Source of the DNA: Rugamonas sp. A1-17
Lineage (GTDB): Bacteria; Pseudomonadota; Gammaproteobacteria; Burkholderiales; Burkholderiaceae_D
Reading direction: 5' to 3'
Assembly (NCBI GenBank): GCA_025548565.1
Contig: JAJLPB010000008.1
Span: 248,001 to 312,000, forward strand
DNA: 64,000 nt
In this document: positions 20,910 to 30,400 of the stretch, in pieces
Numbering within the stretch: position 1 is the first letter of the stretch
Layout of the letters: each line of letters begins with the position of its first letter
Translations under genes and position numbers: made by a program
The notes under the pieces: generated by a model
Databases searched by the model: none
Told to the model about the DNA's origin: nothing
The model's input: only the letters and a program-made list of their open reading frames with translations

Positions 20910-21256
20910 TACACAGCACAAACTAGCGTTTCTGGCAAACAATATACTGGACTGTTGGAATTTCCACGCAGAAAGTTCGTTTGCGTATTTTTCGGGCAGT
21001 TTTTGCTTGCTTTGAAGCAAAATTTGCATCTATAATTCCTGAATATACACACATATCCACCGTTATTCTCCGTTTGTATATGGCGGTAAAACTACATGCA
21101 AGCTGCTGGTGGAGCCGCTAATTTTGCATTCGCAGTCATTGTTTGCTACTGTCTAAATATATTACTTAGCAGCAAGGGCCGGGTGGGTTGTGTCGTGCAC
21201 GAGACGAGACTATCCAGGGCACTCTTATCAACTGTGTCACTTACGAAGAAGACGAG
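20910..21256 (+). other. Intergenic region before the chemotaxis receptor
   Basis: About 350 AT-richer bases with no supported gene. A promoter candidate is TTGCTT (21007-21012), 18 bases, TATAAT (21031-21036). It would give a leader of about 210 bases before ATG 21257. No sigma-28 consensus is recognised. Confidence 0.45.
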
Positions 21257-23005
21257 ATGAATTTAGCAAAAATGAAAGTCGGAACGCGCCTGGGTCTTGG
21301 ATTCGCGCTGGTTCTTTTATTCCTGGTGGCTGTGACCGCCGTGGGTATCTTCCGCATGGCACAGATTCAGGACCGTCTGGATCACGTGATTTCTGTGAAC
21401 AACGTGGTGTCGCGCCTGGTGGTGGACATGCGTTCCAACGTGGGCGACCGCGTGACCTCGCTGCGCATCCTGACCCTGATGACCGATGCCGGCGACATGG
21501 AACCGGAAATGAATCGCATCAAGGAGCTGGCCGGCAAGTACGCCGATGCGCAGAGCAAACTGAGCTCGCAGTTCGCCATCGAAGCCACCGCTGAGGAAAA
21601 AGCGTTGCTGGCGACGGTCAAGGAGCAGGAAGCGATCGCCATGCCGGCCATCGCCAAGGCGTCCGAACTGTGGCTGGCCAACAAGGCCGAGGAAGCCACC
21701 AAGGTCCTGATCAAGGAAATCCGCCCGGCCCAGAAAAAATGGATGGCCGCGCTCGATCAACTGGGCACGCTGGAAGACAAGCTGAACGCGCAGGTGCAGA
21801 CCGACGCCGCCGCCGGCTTCTCGGCCGCCCGCAGCTTCATGATCATCATGGGTGTGCTGGCCGTCGCGATCTCGGTGGCCGCCGCCTACATCATCACCCG
21901 CGGCCTGCTGAAGCAGCTGGGCGGCGAGCCGGACTACACCGCCTCGATCGCCGGCAGCATCGCCAACGGCGACCTGTCGATCGCCATCGACACCGACGGC
22001 AATGACAAGGACAGCCTGCTGTCCGAGATGAAGGAAATGCGCAACAGCCTGGTCGACATCGTGGGCCAGGTCCGCTCGGGCACCGAGACCATCGGCACCG
22101 CCTCGCGTGAAATCGCCGCCGGCAATATCGACCTGTCGTCGCGCACCGAAATGCAGGCCAGCTCGCTGGAGAAGACCGCGTCGGCGATGGAAGAGCTGAC
22201 CTCGACCGTGAAACAGAACGCCGACAATGCCCGCGAAGCGAACCAGCTGGCCTCGGCCGCGTCGGACGTCGCCATCAAGGGCGGCAAGGTGGTGTCGGAA
22301 GTGGTCAACACCATGAGCTCGATCGACGCCTCGGCCAAGAAGATTGTCGACATCATCGGCGTGATCGATGGCATCGCCTTCCAGACCAACATCCTGGCGC
22401 TGAACGCCGCGGTGGAAGCGGCCCGTGCCGGTGAACAGGGCCGCGGCTTCGCGGTGGTGGCGTCGGAAGTGCGCAACCTGGCCCAGCGTTCCGCTGGCGC
22501 CGCCAAGGAAATCAAGATGCTGATCGACGACTCGGTGGAAAAAGTCGGCGCCGGCACCAAGCTGGTCGGCCAGGCCGGCGTGACGATGGACGAAGTGGTG
22601 GCCTCGGTGCGCCGCGTGACCGACATCATGAGCGAGATCGCCAACGCCAGCCAGGAGCAGAGCGCCGGCATCGAGCAGGTGAACCACTCCATCATCGAGA
22701 TGGACAGCATGACCCAACAAAATGCCGCGCTGGTGGAAGAAGCCGCCGCCGCCGCGCAAAGCTTGCAGGACCAGGCCGCCGAACTGTCGCGCGTGGTCAG
22801 CATCTTCAAACTGGTGGAAGGCGAGGAGCGCGTGTCGGCTCCGGTGTACCAGCCTGCCGCCGCCAAGGCAGTGGTCAAACCGATCGTTGCCCGTGCTCCT
22901 GTCAAGAAACTGGCCTCCGCGCCGGCGCCTGCCGCAGCAGCCAAACCGAAGAAAGTCGCCGCGGCCGCCAGCGCAGCCGGCAGCGATGAGTGGGAAGAGT
23001 TTTAA
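21257..23005 (+). CDS. Methyl-accepting chemotaxis protein (four-helix-bundle sensor)
   Basis: 582 residues from ATG 21257 behind GAAGAAGACGAG. An earlier frame start at 21188 adds 23 residues before the membrane segment and is not favoured. A first membrane helix (about 14-35) is followed by a periplasmic 4HB_MCP-type ligand domain (about 36-195) and a second membrane helix (about 197-218). After a HAMP segment comes a long signalling coiled coil with the strictly conserved hairpin tip [19 protein letters not shown] and [18 protein letters not shown]. An Ala/Pro/Lys-rich linker leads to the C-terminus SDEWEEF, which resembles the WxxxF pentapeptide tether for CheR/CheB. Confidence 0.93.
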   Translation: MNLAKMKVGTRLGLGFALVLLFLVAVTAVGIFRMAQIQDRLDHVISVNNVVSRLVVDMRSNVGDRVTSLRILTLMTDAGDMEPEMNRIKELAGKYADAQSKLSSQFAIEATAEEKALLATVKEQEAIAMPAIAKASELWLANKAEEATKVLIKEIRPAQKKWMAALDQLGTLEDKLNAQVQTDAAAGFSAARSFMIIMGVLAVAISVAAAYIITRGLLKQLGGEPDYTASIAGSIANGDLSIAIDTDGNDKDSLLSEMKEMRNSLVDIVGQVRSGTETIGTASREIAAGNIDLSSRTEMQASSLEKTASAMEELTSTVKQNADNAREANQLASAASDVAIKGGKVVSEVVNTMSSIDASAKKIVDIIGVIDGIAFQTNILALNAAVEAARAGEQGRGFAVVASEVRNLAQRSAGAAKEIKMLIDDSVEKVGAGTKLVGQAGVTMDEVVASVRRVTDIMSEIANASQEQSAGIEQVNHSIIEMDSMTQQNAALVEEAAAAAQSLQDQAAELSRVVSIFKLVEGEERVSAPVYQPAAAKAVVKPIVARAPVKKLASAPAPAAAAKPKKVAAAASAAGSDEWEEF

Positions 23006-23103
23006 AACTTTGCCGCAGTCTGCCGCCGCGCTGTTGCGCGGCACATGGGCCCGCTGTGGGTTTTGATAAACCAGTTATTAAAAATAATTTAGTTGGGAAA
23101 TAA

Positions 23104-23442
23104 ATGAATAAGTTTTCGACCAGTGTATTCGCCGCCGTCATCCTGTCCGCCGCTTCGACCGCCTTTGCCGGTGAAGTGCCAGCATCGCTGGATGCCAAGA
23201 ACTGCAAGGCTGAATACCCTAAAGCATCGCTGATCAACGAAGAGCAGGGCGACGTCACTATGTCCTTCCTGGTGGCAGCCGACGGCAGCGTCGTCGAATC
23301 CAAGGTCGACAAGTCGAGTGGCTACAAGAATCTGGACCGCGCCGCGGTCAAAGCCCTGAGCGCCTGCAAATTCAAGCCGGGCACCAAGGATGGCGCCGTA
23401 GCCCAGACCTGGACCAAAGTGGACTACAGCTGGAAATTGTAA
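23104..23442 (+). CDS. Secreted TonB-C-terminal-domain protein, copy 1
   Basis: 112 residues with a signal peptide cleaved around AFA-GEV (residue 22). The rest is a single TonB_C-like domain: a VTMSFLVAADGSVVESKV strand pair, then DRAAVKALSACKFKPGT, the typical AAxxAxxxxxFKPG helix-strand. Unlike true TonB it has no membrane anchor and no proline-rich spacer, so it should be free in the periplasm. Two Cys residues (in KNCKAEYP and LSACKFKP) could form a disulfide. It is followed 66 bases later by a paralogue about four-fifths identical by eye. The function is unknown. Confidence 0.8.
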   Translation: MNKFSTSVFAAVILSAASTAFAGEVPASLDAKNCKAEYPKASLINEEQGDVTMSFLVAADGSVVESKVDKSSGYKNLDRAAVKALSACKFKPGTKDGAVAQTWTKVDYSWKL

Positions 23443-23508
23443 TCAGAGTCAACGGGGCTGCGCGGCGACGCGCGGTCTGAGTGCCGGATACCTACACTTG
23501 GGGAAATC

Positions 23509-23856
23509 ATGTCTACAAATAAGCGTTGGTTAAGTGTGATCGCAGCAGTGCTCGTTTCGAGCGCACCGGCAGTGTTCGCTGCCGAAGTCCCGGCCAGTTT
23601 TGATGCCAAAAACTGCAAGGCCGAATACCCGAAAGCGTCGTTGATGAACGAAGAGCAGGGTACGGTATCGATGTCCTTCCTGATCAAAGCCGACGGCAGC
23701 GTGGCCGATTCCAAGATCGACAAGAGCAGCGGCTTCAAGAACCTGGACAAGGCGGCGATCAAGTCCCTGAGCGCCTGCAAGTTCAAGCCGGGCACCAAGG
23801 ACGGCGCGCCGGCCGAGACCTGGACCAAGGTCGACTACGCCTGGAAGCTGGACTGA
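23509..23856 (+). CDS. Secreted TonB-C-terminal-domain protein, copy 2
   Basis: 115 residues, the tandem duplicate of the preceding gene. A signal peptide ends at VFA-AEV (residue 24). The mature domain keeps both Cys residues, EVPAS-x-DAKNCKAEYPKAS, the NEEQG turn and LSACKFKPGTKDG. Most substitutions are conservative (V/I, R/K, Y/F), indicating selection on the protein. GGGG at 23498-23501 is the ribosome binding site. A strong terminator follows, so the pair may be one transcript. Confidence 0.8.
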   Translation: MSTNKRWLSVIAAVLVSSAPAVFAAEVPASFDAKNCKAEYPKASLMNEEQGTVSMSFLIKADGSVADSKIDKSSGFKNLDKAAIKSLSACKFKPGTKDGAPAETWTKVDYAWKLD

Positions 23857-23871
23857 TTCCCTTGAGGTATC

Positions 23872-23903
23872 AAAAAAGGAACCGCCTGCGGTTCCTTTTT
23901 TTT
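23872..23903 (+). terminator. Intrinsic terminator after the TonB-domain pair
   Basis: GGAACCGC, loop CT, GCGGTTCC (23878-23895) with A6 before and T8 after. Potentially bidirectional. Confidence 0.9.
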
Positions 23904-23994
23904 CGCCTGTGCCAACCGTTGTAACAAGCTGTAATCGGACTCCGGCGGCGGCGCGCTTCCTTATATAGTAATATCAGAAACTAGGAGGAGTGCC

Positions 23995-24375
23995 ATGAAA
24001 ACCATCATCGCCGTTGCCGCCGCAGTGGCGGCCCTGTCCGGCTGCGCCGTCCAGCAGCCCGGCTATTACGCCACCACCACCCGCGTGGTCCAGGATCCTT
24101 ACCAGTGGCATACCGTCGCGGTGTCGCCGTCGGACCGCGGCTACAGCAGCGGGTCGTCGACCGTCACCTACGAGGAAGTGCCAAGCTCGCGCACCGTGTA
24201 CGTCACCGAGCCGGCCTACACCACCACCTACGTCCAGCCGGCGCCGGTTTACTACGCGCCCGCGCCCGCCTACTACTATCCGCCGGTCAGCATCGGCCTG
24301 GACTTCTCGTTCGGCCACTGGTGCTGCGGCGGCCACTACCGCGGCTGGGGCGGACGCGGCTACCACCGCCGCTGA
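23995..24375 (+). CDS. Small Tyr/Pro-rich lipoprotein of unknown function
   Basis: 126 residues behind a perfect AGGAGG box. A lipoprotein signal peptide has the lipobox LSGC with Cys17 as the acylation site; the residues after Cys (AVQQ) do not include the Asp that retains lipoproteins in the inner membrane, so an outer-membrane location is likely. The mature part is low complexity: YYAPAPAYYYPP in the middle and a Gly/His/Arg-rich end with a Cys-Cys pair (HWCCGGHYRGWGG). I do not recognise a family beyond generic envelope lipoproteins. It converges on the ABC permease gene downstream. Confidence 0.7.
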   Translation: MKTIIAVAAAVAALSGCAVQQPGYYATTTRVVQDPYQWHTVAVSPSDRGYSSGSSTVTYEEVPSSRTVYVTEPAYTTTYVQPAPVYYAPAPAYYYPPVSIGLDFSFGHWCCGGHYRGWGGRGYHRR

Positions 24376-24403
24376 TCGCCTGACGGCCTGAACGCGGCGG
24401 CGC

Positions 24404-25078
24404 TCAGCCGCCGCCCGACTGCGCGTGCGACAGCGTCAGTCTGCGCTGGACGCCGGCCATGAACGCCGACGTCTTGAAGCGGCCGACCAGCGCCGTGAAC
24501 ACCAGCGCGGTGACAACGAAATAAAAGCTGCAATAGATGTACACCGGCACCATGACGCTGGTGCCGGTCGCGGCGATCACCGTGTTGCATCGGCTGACCA
24601 GCTCGCTCACGCCCACCAGCGACGAGGCGCTGGAAGCGATGAACGAAATCAGGAACACATTGATCCAAGTCGGAATGAACAGCAGCGCCGCGCCGATGTC
24701 CCCGCGCCGCCAGGCGCGGTGCGCCACCACCAGGCTCTCCGACGTGAACGACAGCGGCGCCGCCGACAAGCCGATCACCGCCTTGACCCACTGCGGCACA
24801 TGCAGCGTGACGCCGCTGCCCGGCAGCGCGAATTCGCTGGGCAGCACGAACACCGCGTAAAAGATCAGCGCCAGCGTCGGCACGCCGCGCAGGAAGGTCG
24901 AGATGCGCTCGGCGATGGTGGCGATGCGGCCATGCCGCGTCACGCGCAGCCAGGCCAGCCCCGCGCCCATCAGCGAACCAAGCGCGACGGCGCACACCGC
25001 GATGAAGATATTCCACAGGAAGCCCTGCAGCAGAAAGGGCGTCCACGTCAACAGGAAGCTCAGGGTTTCGTTGTTCAT
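24404..25078 (-). CDS. Amino-acid-type ABC transporter permease
   Basis: 224 residues. A BPD_transp_1-type membrane protein of the polar amino acid (HisM/GlnP) class with about five membrane segments. The N-terminal FLLQGFLWNIFIAVCAVALG is followed by TFLRGVPTLALIFYAVFVLP, the typical RGTPLLVQLF-like block after the first helices. The EAA loop is poorly conserved. The start overlaps the stop of the upstream fusion gene (ATGA), so the two are translated together and probably form the two halves of one permease channel. Confidence 0.8.
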   Translation of the reverse strand: MNNETLSFLLTWTPFLLQGFLWNIFIAVCAVALGSLMGAGLAWLRVTRHGRIATIAERISTFLRGVPTLALIFYAVFVLPSEFALPGSGVTLHVPQWVKAVIGLSAAPLSFTSESLVVAHRAWRRGDIGAALLFIPTWINVFLISFIASSASSLVGVSELVSRCNTVIAATGTSVMVPVYIYCSFYFVVTALVFTALVGRFKTSAFMAGVQRRLTLSHAQSGGG

Positions 25079-26685
25079 GGTCGCTCCGCCGCCGGCAGCC
25101 AGGTTTTTTCCACGTAGTTGAACAGGCGCGTCCACAGGCTGGTGATCAGGTAGAAGGTGATCAGCAGCACCGTCATGGTCAGGAAGATGTTGCCCTTCTC
25201 GGCGATCAGCAGGCTGCTCGCGCTCAGCAGTTCCGGGATGGCGATGGCCGAGGCGATCATGGTCTGCTTGGTCAGGTTGATCAGCGCCTGCTTGACCGGC
25301 CAGCTGGCGTACTGCGCGGTGCGCGCCAGCCGCTTCAGCTGCAGCCGGTAGTCGGGCTCGGTGGTGCGCACATGGTTGGCCGCCTCGACCAGCGCGCGCA
25401 TCACCATGCCGGCCGTGTAGTAGCCGGAGCAGAATGCCGCCACCGCGAACGCCGGCAGCTTCACGCCGAACTCGTGCATGGTCCAGCCGCCGAAGCCGAA
25501 GAAGATCAGGTACATCATCAACAGCGGCGGCGTCAGCCGGCCGTACGCCATGACCGCGTGCAGCATGCGCGTGCCCCAGCCGTCGCGGCCATCGACCGCG
25601 ACCGCCACCGCGATGCCCAGCGCCAGGCTGATGACCACGCCGGCCGCGATCAGCAGCATCGTATAGCCGATGCCCTGCACGAACTGGGTGCGGTCGTACG
25701 GGTCGTAGAGGAAGTTCAGGTCCACCCCCAGTTGCTCCTTGATCCACAGGCCGACCGCCTGCAGGCCGGCCACCTCGGTGCTGGAGACGTTCTCCGCGCT
25801 GCGGCAGGCGGCGATCCAGTTGCCGCTGTTGTTGCGCACGCACTTGTAGAGTCCGTCCTGGCCCCGGTCCGACCAGAGCGCCTGCTGCGCCGTCAGCCAC
25901 GCGGTCGACGCGATGCCCCATTTGCGGTTGGCCTCCAGCAGCCAGCCGGTGCGGTGCAGCTCGGCCACGATATTGCCCAGCGCCAGATCCAGCTCGCCGC
26001 CGCGCTCGTTGCGCGAGATGAAGATCGCCATCGGCGTGACCAGCGCGTTCGGCAGCGGCATCGTGTAGCCGCTCCAGTCGGGCAACTGGCCGGTGTTGGA
26101 CAACGCCGCCGTCGCGTACAGGAAGCCGGAACACTGGCCGTCGCGCAGCGCCAGATGGGCGTCGCGCACCGTCTTGTAGGTTTGCAGTTCCAGCAGGTAG
26201 CGCTCGCTCATCGGCTTGTTGAAGTAGCTGCCCTGCACCGCGCAGATGGTCTCGTGGCGGATCTTTTGCCAGGCGTCGACCGCCTGTCCCGGCCGGAACA
26301 GCACGTTGACGCTGGTCTCGTTGTAGCCCGGCTCGATGGCGGTGGCGATCTTGCGCCGCGCCGGCGTGTCGCCGACGGTGGCGATCAGGATGTCGACATC
26401 GCCCAGCTCCAGTTTCTGGAACCGGTTCTCCGTGGTGATGCTGACTTTTTTCAGCGCCACGCCGAGCCGGGCGGCGACCAGCGCGGCGATGTCGCTTTCG
26501 AAGCCGACCACCTCGCCCTGCGCGTTGAGCGAATTGTAGGGGCTGAAGTCGGTCTTGACGCCGACCCGCAGCACGCCGTTCTTGCGGATGGCGTCCAGCG
26601 TCGCGCTGCCGCCCGCCTGCGCCGGCAGCGACAGGAACAGCAGTCCGATCAGACCCAGTACTTTTAAAAAAGCGCTATTCCACAT
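25075..26685 (-). CDS. Fused periplasmic binding protein / ABC permease (amino-acid type)
   Basis: 536 residues from the ATG at 26685, which gives a clean signal peptide (MWNSAFLKVLGLIGLLFLSLPAQA). An upstream ATG at 26718 is possible. Residues about 25-330 are an SBP_bac_3 domain (IRKNGVLRVGVKTDFSPYNSL, VGFESDIAALVAARLGV, DILIATVGDTPARRKIA). From about 335 a BPD_transp_1 permease follows with GIGYTMLLIAAGVVISLALG and an EAA-like loop. Fusion delivers the ligand directly to the channel. The second permease follows with a 4-base overlap. No ATP-binding gene is adjacent on either side, so the ATPase must be encoded elsewhere if this is an active importer. Confidence 0.82.
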   Translation of the reverse strand: MWNSAFLKVLGLIGLLFLSLPAQAGGSATLDAIRKNGVLRVGVKTDFSPYNSLNAQGEVVGFESDIAALVAARLGVALKKVSITTENRFQKLELGDVDILIATVGDTPARRKIATAIEPGYNETSVNVLFRPGQAVDAWQKIRHETICAVQGSYFNKPMSERYLLELQTYKTVRDAHLALRDGQCSGFLYATAALSNTGQLPDWSGYTMPLPNALVTPMAIFISRNERGGELDLALGNIVAELHRTGWLLEANRKWGIASTAWLTAQQALWSDRGQDGLYKCVRNNSGNWIAACRSAENVSSTEVAGLQAVGLWIKEQLGVDLNFLYDPYDRTQFVQGIGYTMLLIAAGVVISLALGIAVAVAVDGRDGWGTRMLHAVMAYGRLTPPLLMMYLIFFGFGGWTMHEFGVKLPAFAVAAFCSGYYTAGMVMRALVEAANHVRTTEPDYRLQLKRLARTAQYASWPVKQALINLTKQTMIASAIAIPELLSASSLLIAEKGNIFLTMTVLLITFYLITSLWTRLFNYVEKTWLPAAERP

Positions 26686-26790
26686 TGTCGTTTTCACGGG
26701 CCGAGGACTGGAGTTCATGCTACCGCAAGGCGGGCTGATCGCGCAACGATGGCGCTGCCCAGTGTGGTGTGGCGGACGGTGGGCGGCCGA

Positions 26791-26819
26791 TTGCGTTATC
26801 AAGCTGCTCATGTTATTGT
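26791..26819 (+). promoter_or_regulatory. Candidate promoter at the head of the T6SS locus
   Basis: TTGCGT (26791-26796), 17 bases, TATTGT (26814-26819), preceded by TG at 26811 to form an extended -10. Transcription would start near 26826, about 22 bases before ATG 26848. It lies in the divergent gap facing the ABC genes. Confidence 0.4.
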
Positions 26820-26847
26820 CAATCGACCTTGTCCTTCCGAGACATCC

Positions 26848-27486
26848 ATGCTGCATCCACTGGCCAGCTTATGGCGCCATTCCAGCCGCGTCACCTTCTA
26901 TGAATCTGGCGGCCAGGTCGGGCAGGCTTTGCTGAACGGAGGCGGCCGGCTGCAGGGCGCGCGGCGGCGCTTCTCGTCGTCCGACGACGCCCACACCTAT
27001 TTGCGCTACTGGCTGGGCGAACCGGCCGCGCGCGCCGAACTCAAATGGATCTTGCAACGCTCCGGCCCCTCGCTGGCGACCGCCCACGCGGGCGTGGACG
27101 GCTGGCTGCACGCGCTGGCGGGGCGCCTGATGAGCGGCGCCGTCATCGTGCTGGAAGAGCTGAGCAGGCAAGCCCAGCCGGGCCGGCTGGTGGCGCCGGC
27201 CAGCGCCGCCGCATCGGCCGCCGCGCTGTCGTCGCTGCCGGCCCTGAGCGAGGCGCCGGCGATCCCGGTCGTGGCCAACCTGTTGCCGGCGCTGGAGGAC
27301 ATCCGCATCGAAGGCGCTGAAGTGCTGCCGGAACTGAACCAGGCGCTGGCGCAGGTCGACGCGACCATCGCGACCGTGGGCTCGGCCTCGTTGTCGCTGG
27401 AGCCGGCGCCGTCCAAGGTGGCGGCGATCAAGACCGCGCTCACCGACGCCACTTCGCGCACCACCTCCACGCTGGGCGCGCTGTAG
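26848..27486 (+). CDS. Unknown protein, first gene of the T6SS locus
   Basis: 212 residues from ATG 26848; the frame stays open back to 26749, but the earlier start lies before the proposed promoter. I do not recognise a family. The N-terminal 100 residues look globular (VTFYESGGQVGQALLNGGG, RRRFSSSDDAHTYLRYWLGE, LKWILQRSGPSLATAHAGVD). The C-terminal half is Ala/Leu/Pro-rich and probably helical (ASAAASAAALSSLPAL). There is no signal peptide or membrane segment. Its TAG stop abuts the ATG of the 1312-residue gene with no gap, so the two are translationally coupled and probably work together. Confidence 0.7.
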   Translation: MLHPLASLWRHSSRVTFYESGGQVGQALLNGGGRLQGARRRFSSSDDAHTYLRYWLGEPAARAELKWILQRSGPSLATAHAGVDGWLHALAGRLMSGAVIVLEELSRQAQPGRLVAPASAAASAAALSSLPALSEAPAIPVVANLLPALEDIRIEGAEVLPELNQALAQVDATIATVGSASLSLEPAPSKVAAIKTALTDATSRTTSTLGAL

Positions 27487-30400
27487 ATGAAAGTCATCGA
27501 CCACTCCATCGAGGTGCTGCCGCAGTGCCCGGTCAACATCGGCAAGGCGGTGCAGAAGGCGGCCGACACCACCGTCGAGCAGGGCAAGACTTTCGCCACG
27601 GAAGTCACCGCCACCGCCGCCTCGCTGAACCAGGACATGCAGAAGGTGGCAGAGCAGATGAAGGCCATTCCGGACCTGCTCAATCCGCAGCCCATCATCG
27701 ACTGCTGCACCGGCGTGCTGGAGCAGGCGGCCAGCGACCTGCGCCAGCTGGCCAACGACGCCGCCGCGATTCCGCAGCGCCTGCTGGAACAGGCGGCCGG
27801 CGTGCGGACGGTGGTCGACTCGGCCAACCAGGCCGTCGAAGCGATGAGCACGCTGCTGCCCGAGCTGTCCGGGCTGGTGCCGGACTTCGGCGCGCAGATG
27901 ACCTTCTTCAACAGCCTGCCGGGCCGGGGCCAGGCGCTGGCCGACCTGGCCAAGCGCACCGGCGCGATGGTCGAGCAGTACGGGCGCGATCTGCTGCCGC
28001 TGTCCAAGCAACTGCAGCAGTTGGGCACGATGCAGAGCGGTGCCGGCAACGACGCGGTGCAAGCCGTGCTGGCGCGCGCCGAGGCCTTGCAAGCCGACAG
28101 CCTGGCGCAAGTGCAAGCGCTGCGCGCTACGCTGGACGGCAACGTCACCGACCTCGACGCGGCGATGCGGGACGCCACCGCGCAAGCCACGCAAACGATA
28201 GACGGCGTGTCCAGTCTGCTCAACGAGAAAGGCAATGCGCTGCTGGCGCCGTTGCAGGCGCAGATCGATCTGGTGGACAAGCTCAACAGCGCGCTGGGCG
28301 ACGAGGCGGGCAACTGCGATGCGCTGTTCGACCAGGCGTCGTCGCAGTTGAGCCACCTGAGCGACATCCTGATCAAGCCGCTGGCGGCGGCGCGCGCGCA
28401 AGCGGACATCGTCATCGACCAACTGGCTGCGGCGGCCGCCACCATCGACGGCATGGTGAAGAAGGCGATGGAGCCGCTGGACGCGCTGGAGCAGCGCGTG
28501 GAGGCCATCAAGCAAGCCCTGCAGGAAGTGCTGGATGCGATCAGCGCCGAGGTGGCGAAGGTGCTGCAGCTGATGGCCGAGCTGGACGAGGAAGCGGAAA
28601 ACGCCAAGACCGTGTTGCGCCAGTTGCCGGAGAACTTCGTGCCGGTGCGTACCATGATCGCCGACGCCATCGCCATGCTGGAGCAGGTGAAGAGCAATAT
28701 TCCGGTGTTCGTCTCCGAAGCCAACAGCACGCTCGACGCCGCCTCCAGCGAGCTCGATCAGGCGGACGGCTTGTGCACCGGCGCGATAGAAATCTGCACC
28801 CGCTACATGATGAAGGCGCCGCCGTTGATGATGGCGCGTACGCTGTTCGTCGGCATCAAGGCCATGATCCCCGGCGTGAAGACGACGATCGCCAGCGCGC
28901 GCACGGCCGTGAAGGCGGCCGGAGACCAGGCCACCGGTTTGATGGACCAGGCCATCGCGCTGGTCGATTCCCTCAATCCCTTGCTGGACCAGGCCATCGC
29001 CAAAGTGCAGCAGGCGATCGATGCGCTGATCGGTTTGCTGGAGCAAATGCAGGCGGCGTTGAAGCAGGTGTCCGACGCCGCCGAAAAAATCCCGCCGCGG
29101 ATGCAGGAGCAGTTGGACAAGGCCGGCCTAGCGGTGCAGCAAGTGCTGGACAAGGTGCGCGCCGCCGCCGAGCAGTGTCTGGACAAGCTGCAATGCGAGC
29201 CGCTGGTGCGGCGTTTGCAGCAGGAGCTGTCGGATCTGCTGGACCGCACCTTCAAGCCGCTGGAGGCGCAGATACAGGCCGCCGGCGCGCCCTTGCAGAA
29301 CGTGCTGGAGCAGGGGAAGGCGGAAGTCGGCAAGGCCGCGGCGATGGCGCAGGATGGGCTGGGCAAGCTCAGCGCCGCGTTGGCGTCGGTGAAGCAGCAG
29401 GCCATGCAGCCGCTGCAGAAGCTGACCGGCACGCTGGCCACCGCGCGCGGGAAGGTGGATTCGGTGAGCGGCGCGGCGCGGCAGCAGGTGCGGCAGGCGG
29501 CGGACCAGGCTTTGTCGTATGTGGACCAGGCATCGCAGGCGATTTCCGGCTTGAACGTGCGCGCGGTGGGCGACCAGATCGCGCCGTATGCGCAGTTCTA
29601 CGATGACGTGGCGGGGACGTTCAGCCAGGTTCAATCGCAGGTGCACAGCGCCGCCGATGTGGCCGATGCGGTCAATGGCTGGAAGGGCGATGCGCAGCAG
29701 GCCGCCAATGATTTGCTGGACCGCGTGCGGCAGGCTGCGGACGAGGCGCGGCAAGGCGCCAGCGAAGTGCAGACTGCGGCCGACAACACTGCATCCGGCG
29801 CGCAGAGCGCGGGCGAGTCGATGGTCGACAGCCCGGTGGCGGATCAGGTGCAGGCGTCGTTCGATGGCATGAAGCAGGATGCGCAGAGCGTGGCGGCGGA
29901 GTCGGATGCGGCCCTGGCCGAGATGTCGGGTTCGCTGGAGGATGCGAAGAAGGATTCGGAGACGGCGATGGAGCCGTACGCGCCGGATCCCGATGCGGTA
30001 CTGGCCGATGTGAAATCGGAGGCGGACAAGGCGGAGCAGGCGGCCAACGCGGCCAAGGAATCGGAGCAGGCGTTGGCGGCGCAGGTGGCCGCCAGCGAGC
30101 AGGACGTGGGCGCGGCGGCGGACGACGCGGCGTCGCGCACGACGGCGATGAAGGACGAGGCGCAGGCGGGGATCAACAAGTCGGCGGCGCAGGTGGAGGC
30201 GGTGCAGGCGCAGGTCAACGCGGCGCGCAGCGAGGCGATCAAGGCGGAGGCGATCGTCGACGCGGAAGTGGTCAAGCATGGCGGCACGTCAGCCAACGCC
30301 GACGCTGCGGTTGCCGATGCCGATGCAACCGCTGCAACCGCAGCAGCCGCGCCAGCCAGCGCAGCGGACGCCACCGCTGCCGGCGGACCGGCCGCTGATG

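Noticed and set aside
23006-23103. GC-rich hairpins after the chemotaxis receptor considered as a terminator
   Set aside because: CCGCGC-TGTT-GCGCGG is present but is not followed by a T tract.
24394-24414. Perfect 8-bp GCGGCGGC/GCCGCCGC hairpin between the lipoprotein and the ABC permease
   Set aside because: It lacks a T tract and overlaps the permease stop; with this base composition it may be chance, so I do not call it a terminator.
26869-29046. 725-codon minus-strand frame opposite the giant coiled-coil gene
   Set aside because: Arg/Gln/His-rich shadow; the plus frame has heptad structure and tight coupling to its neighbour.
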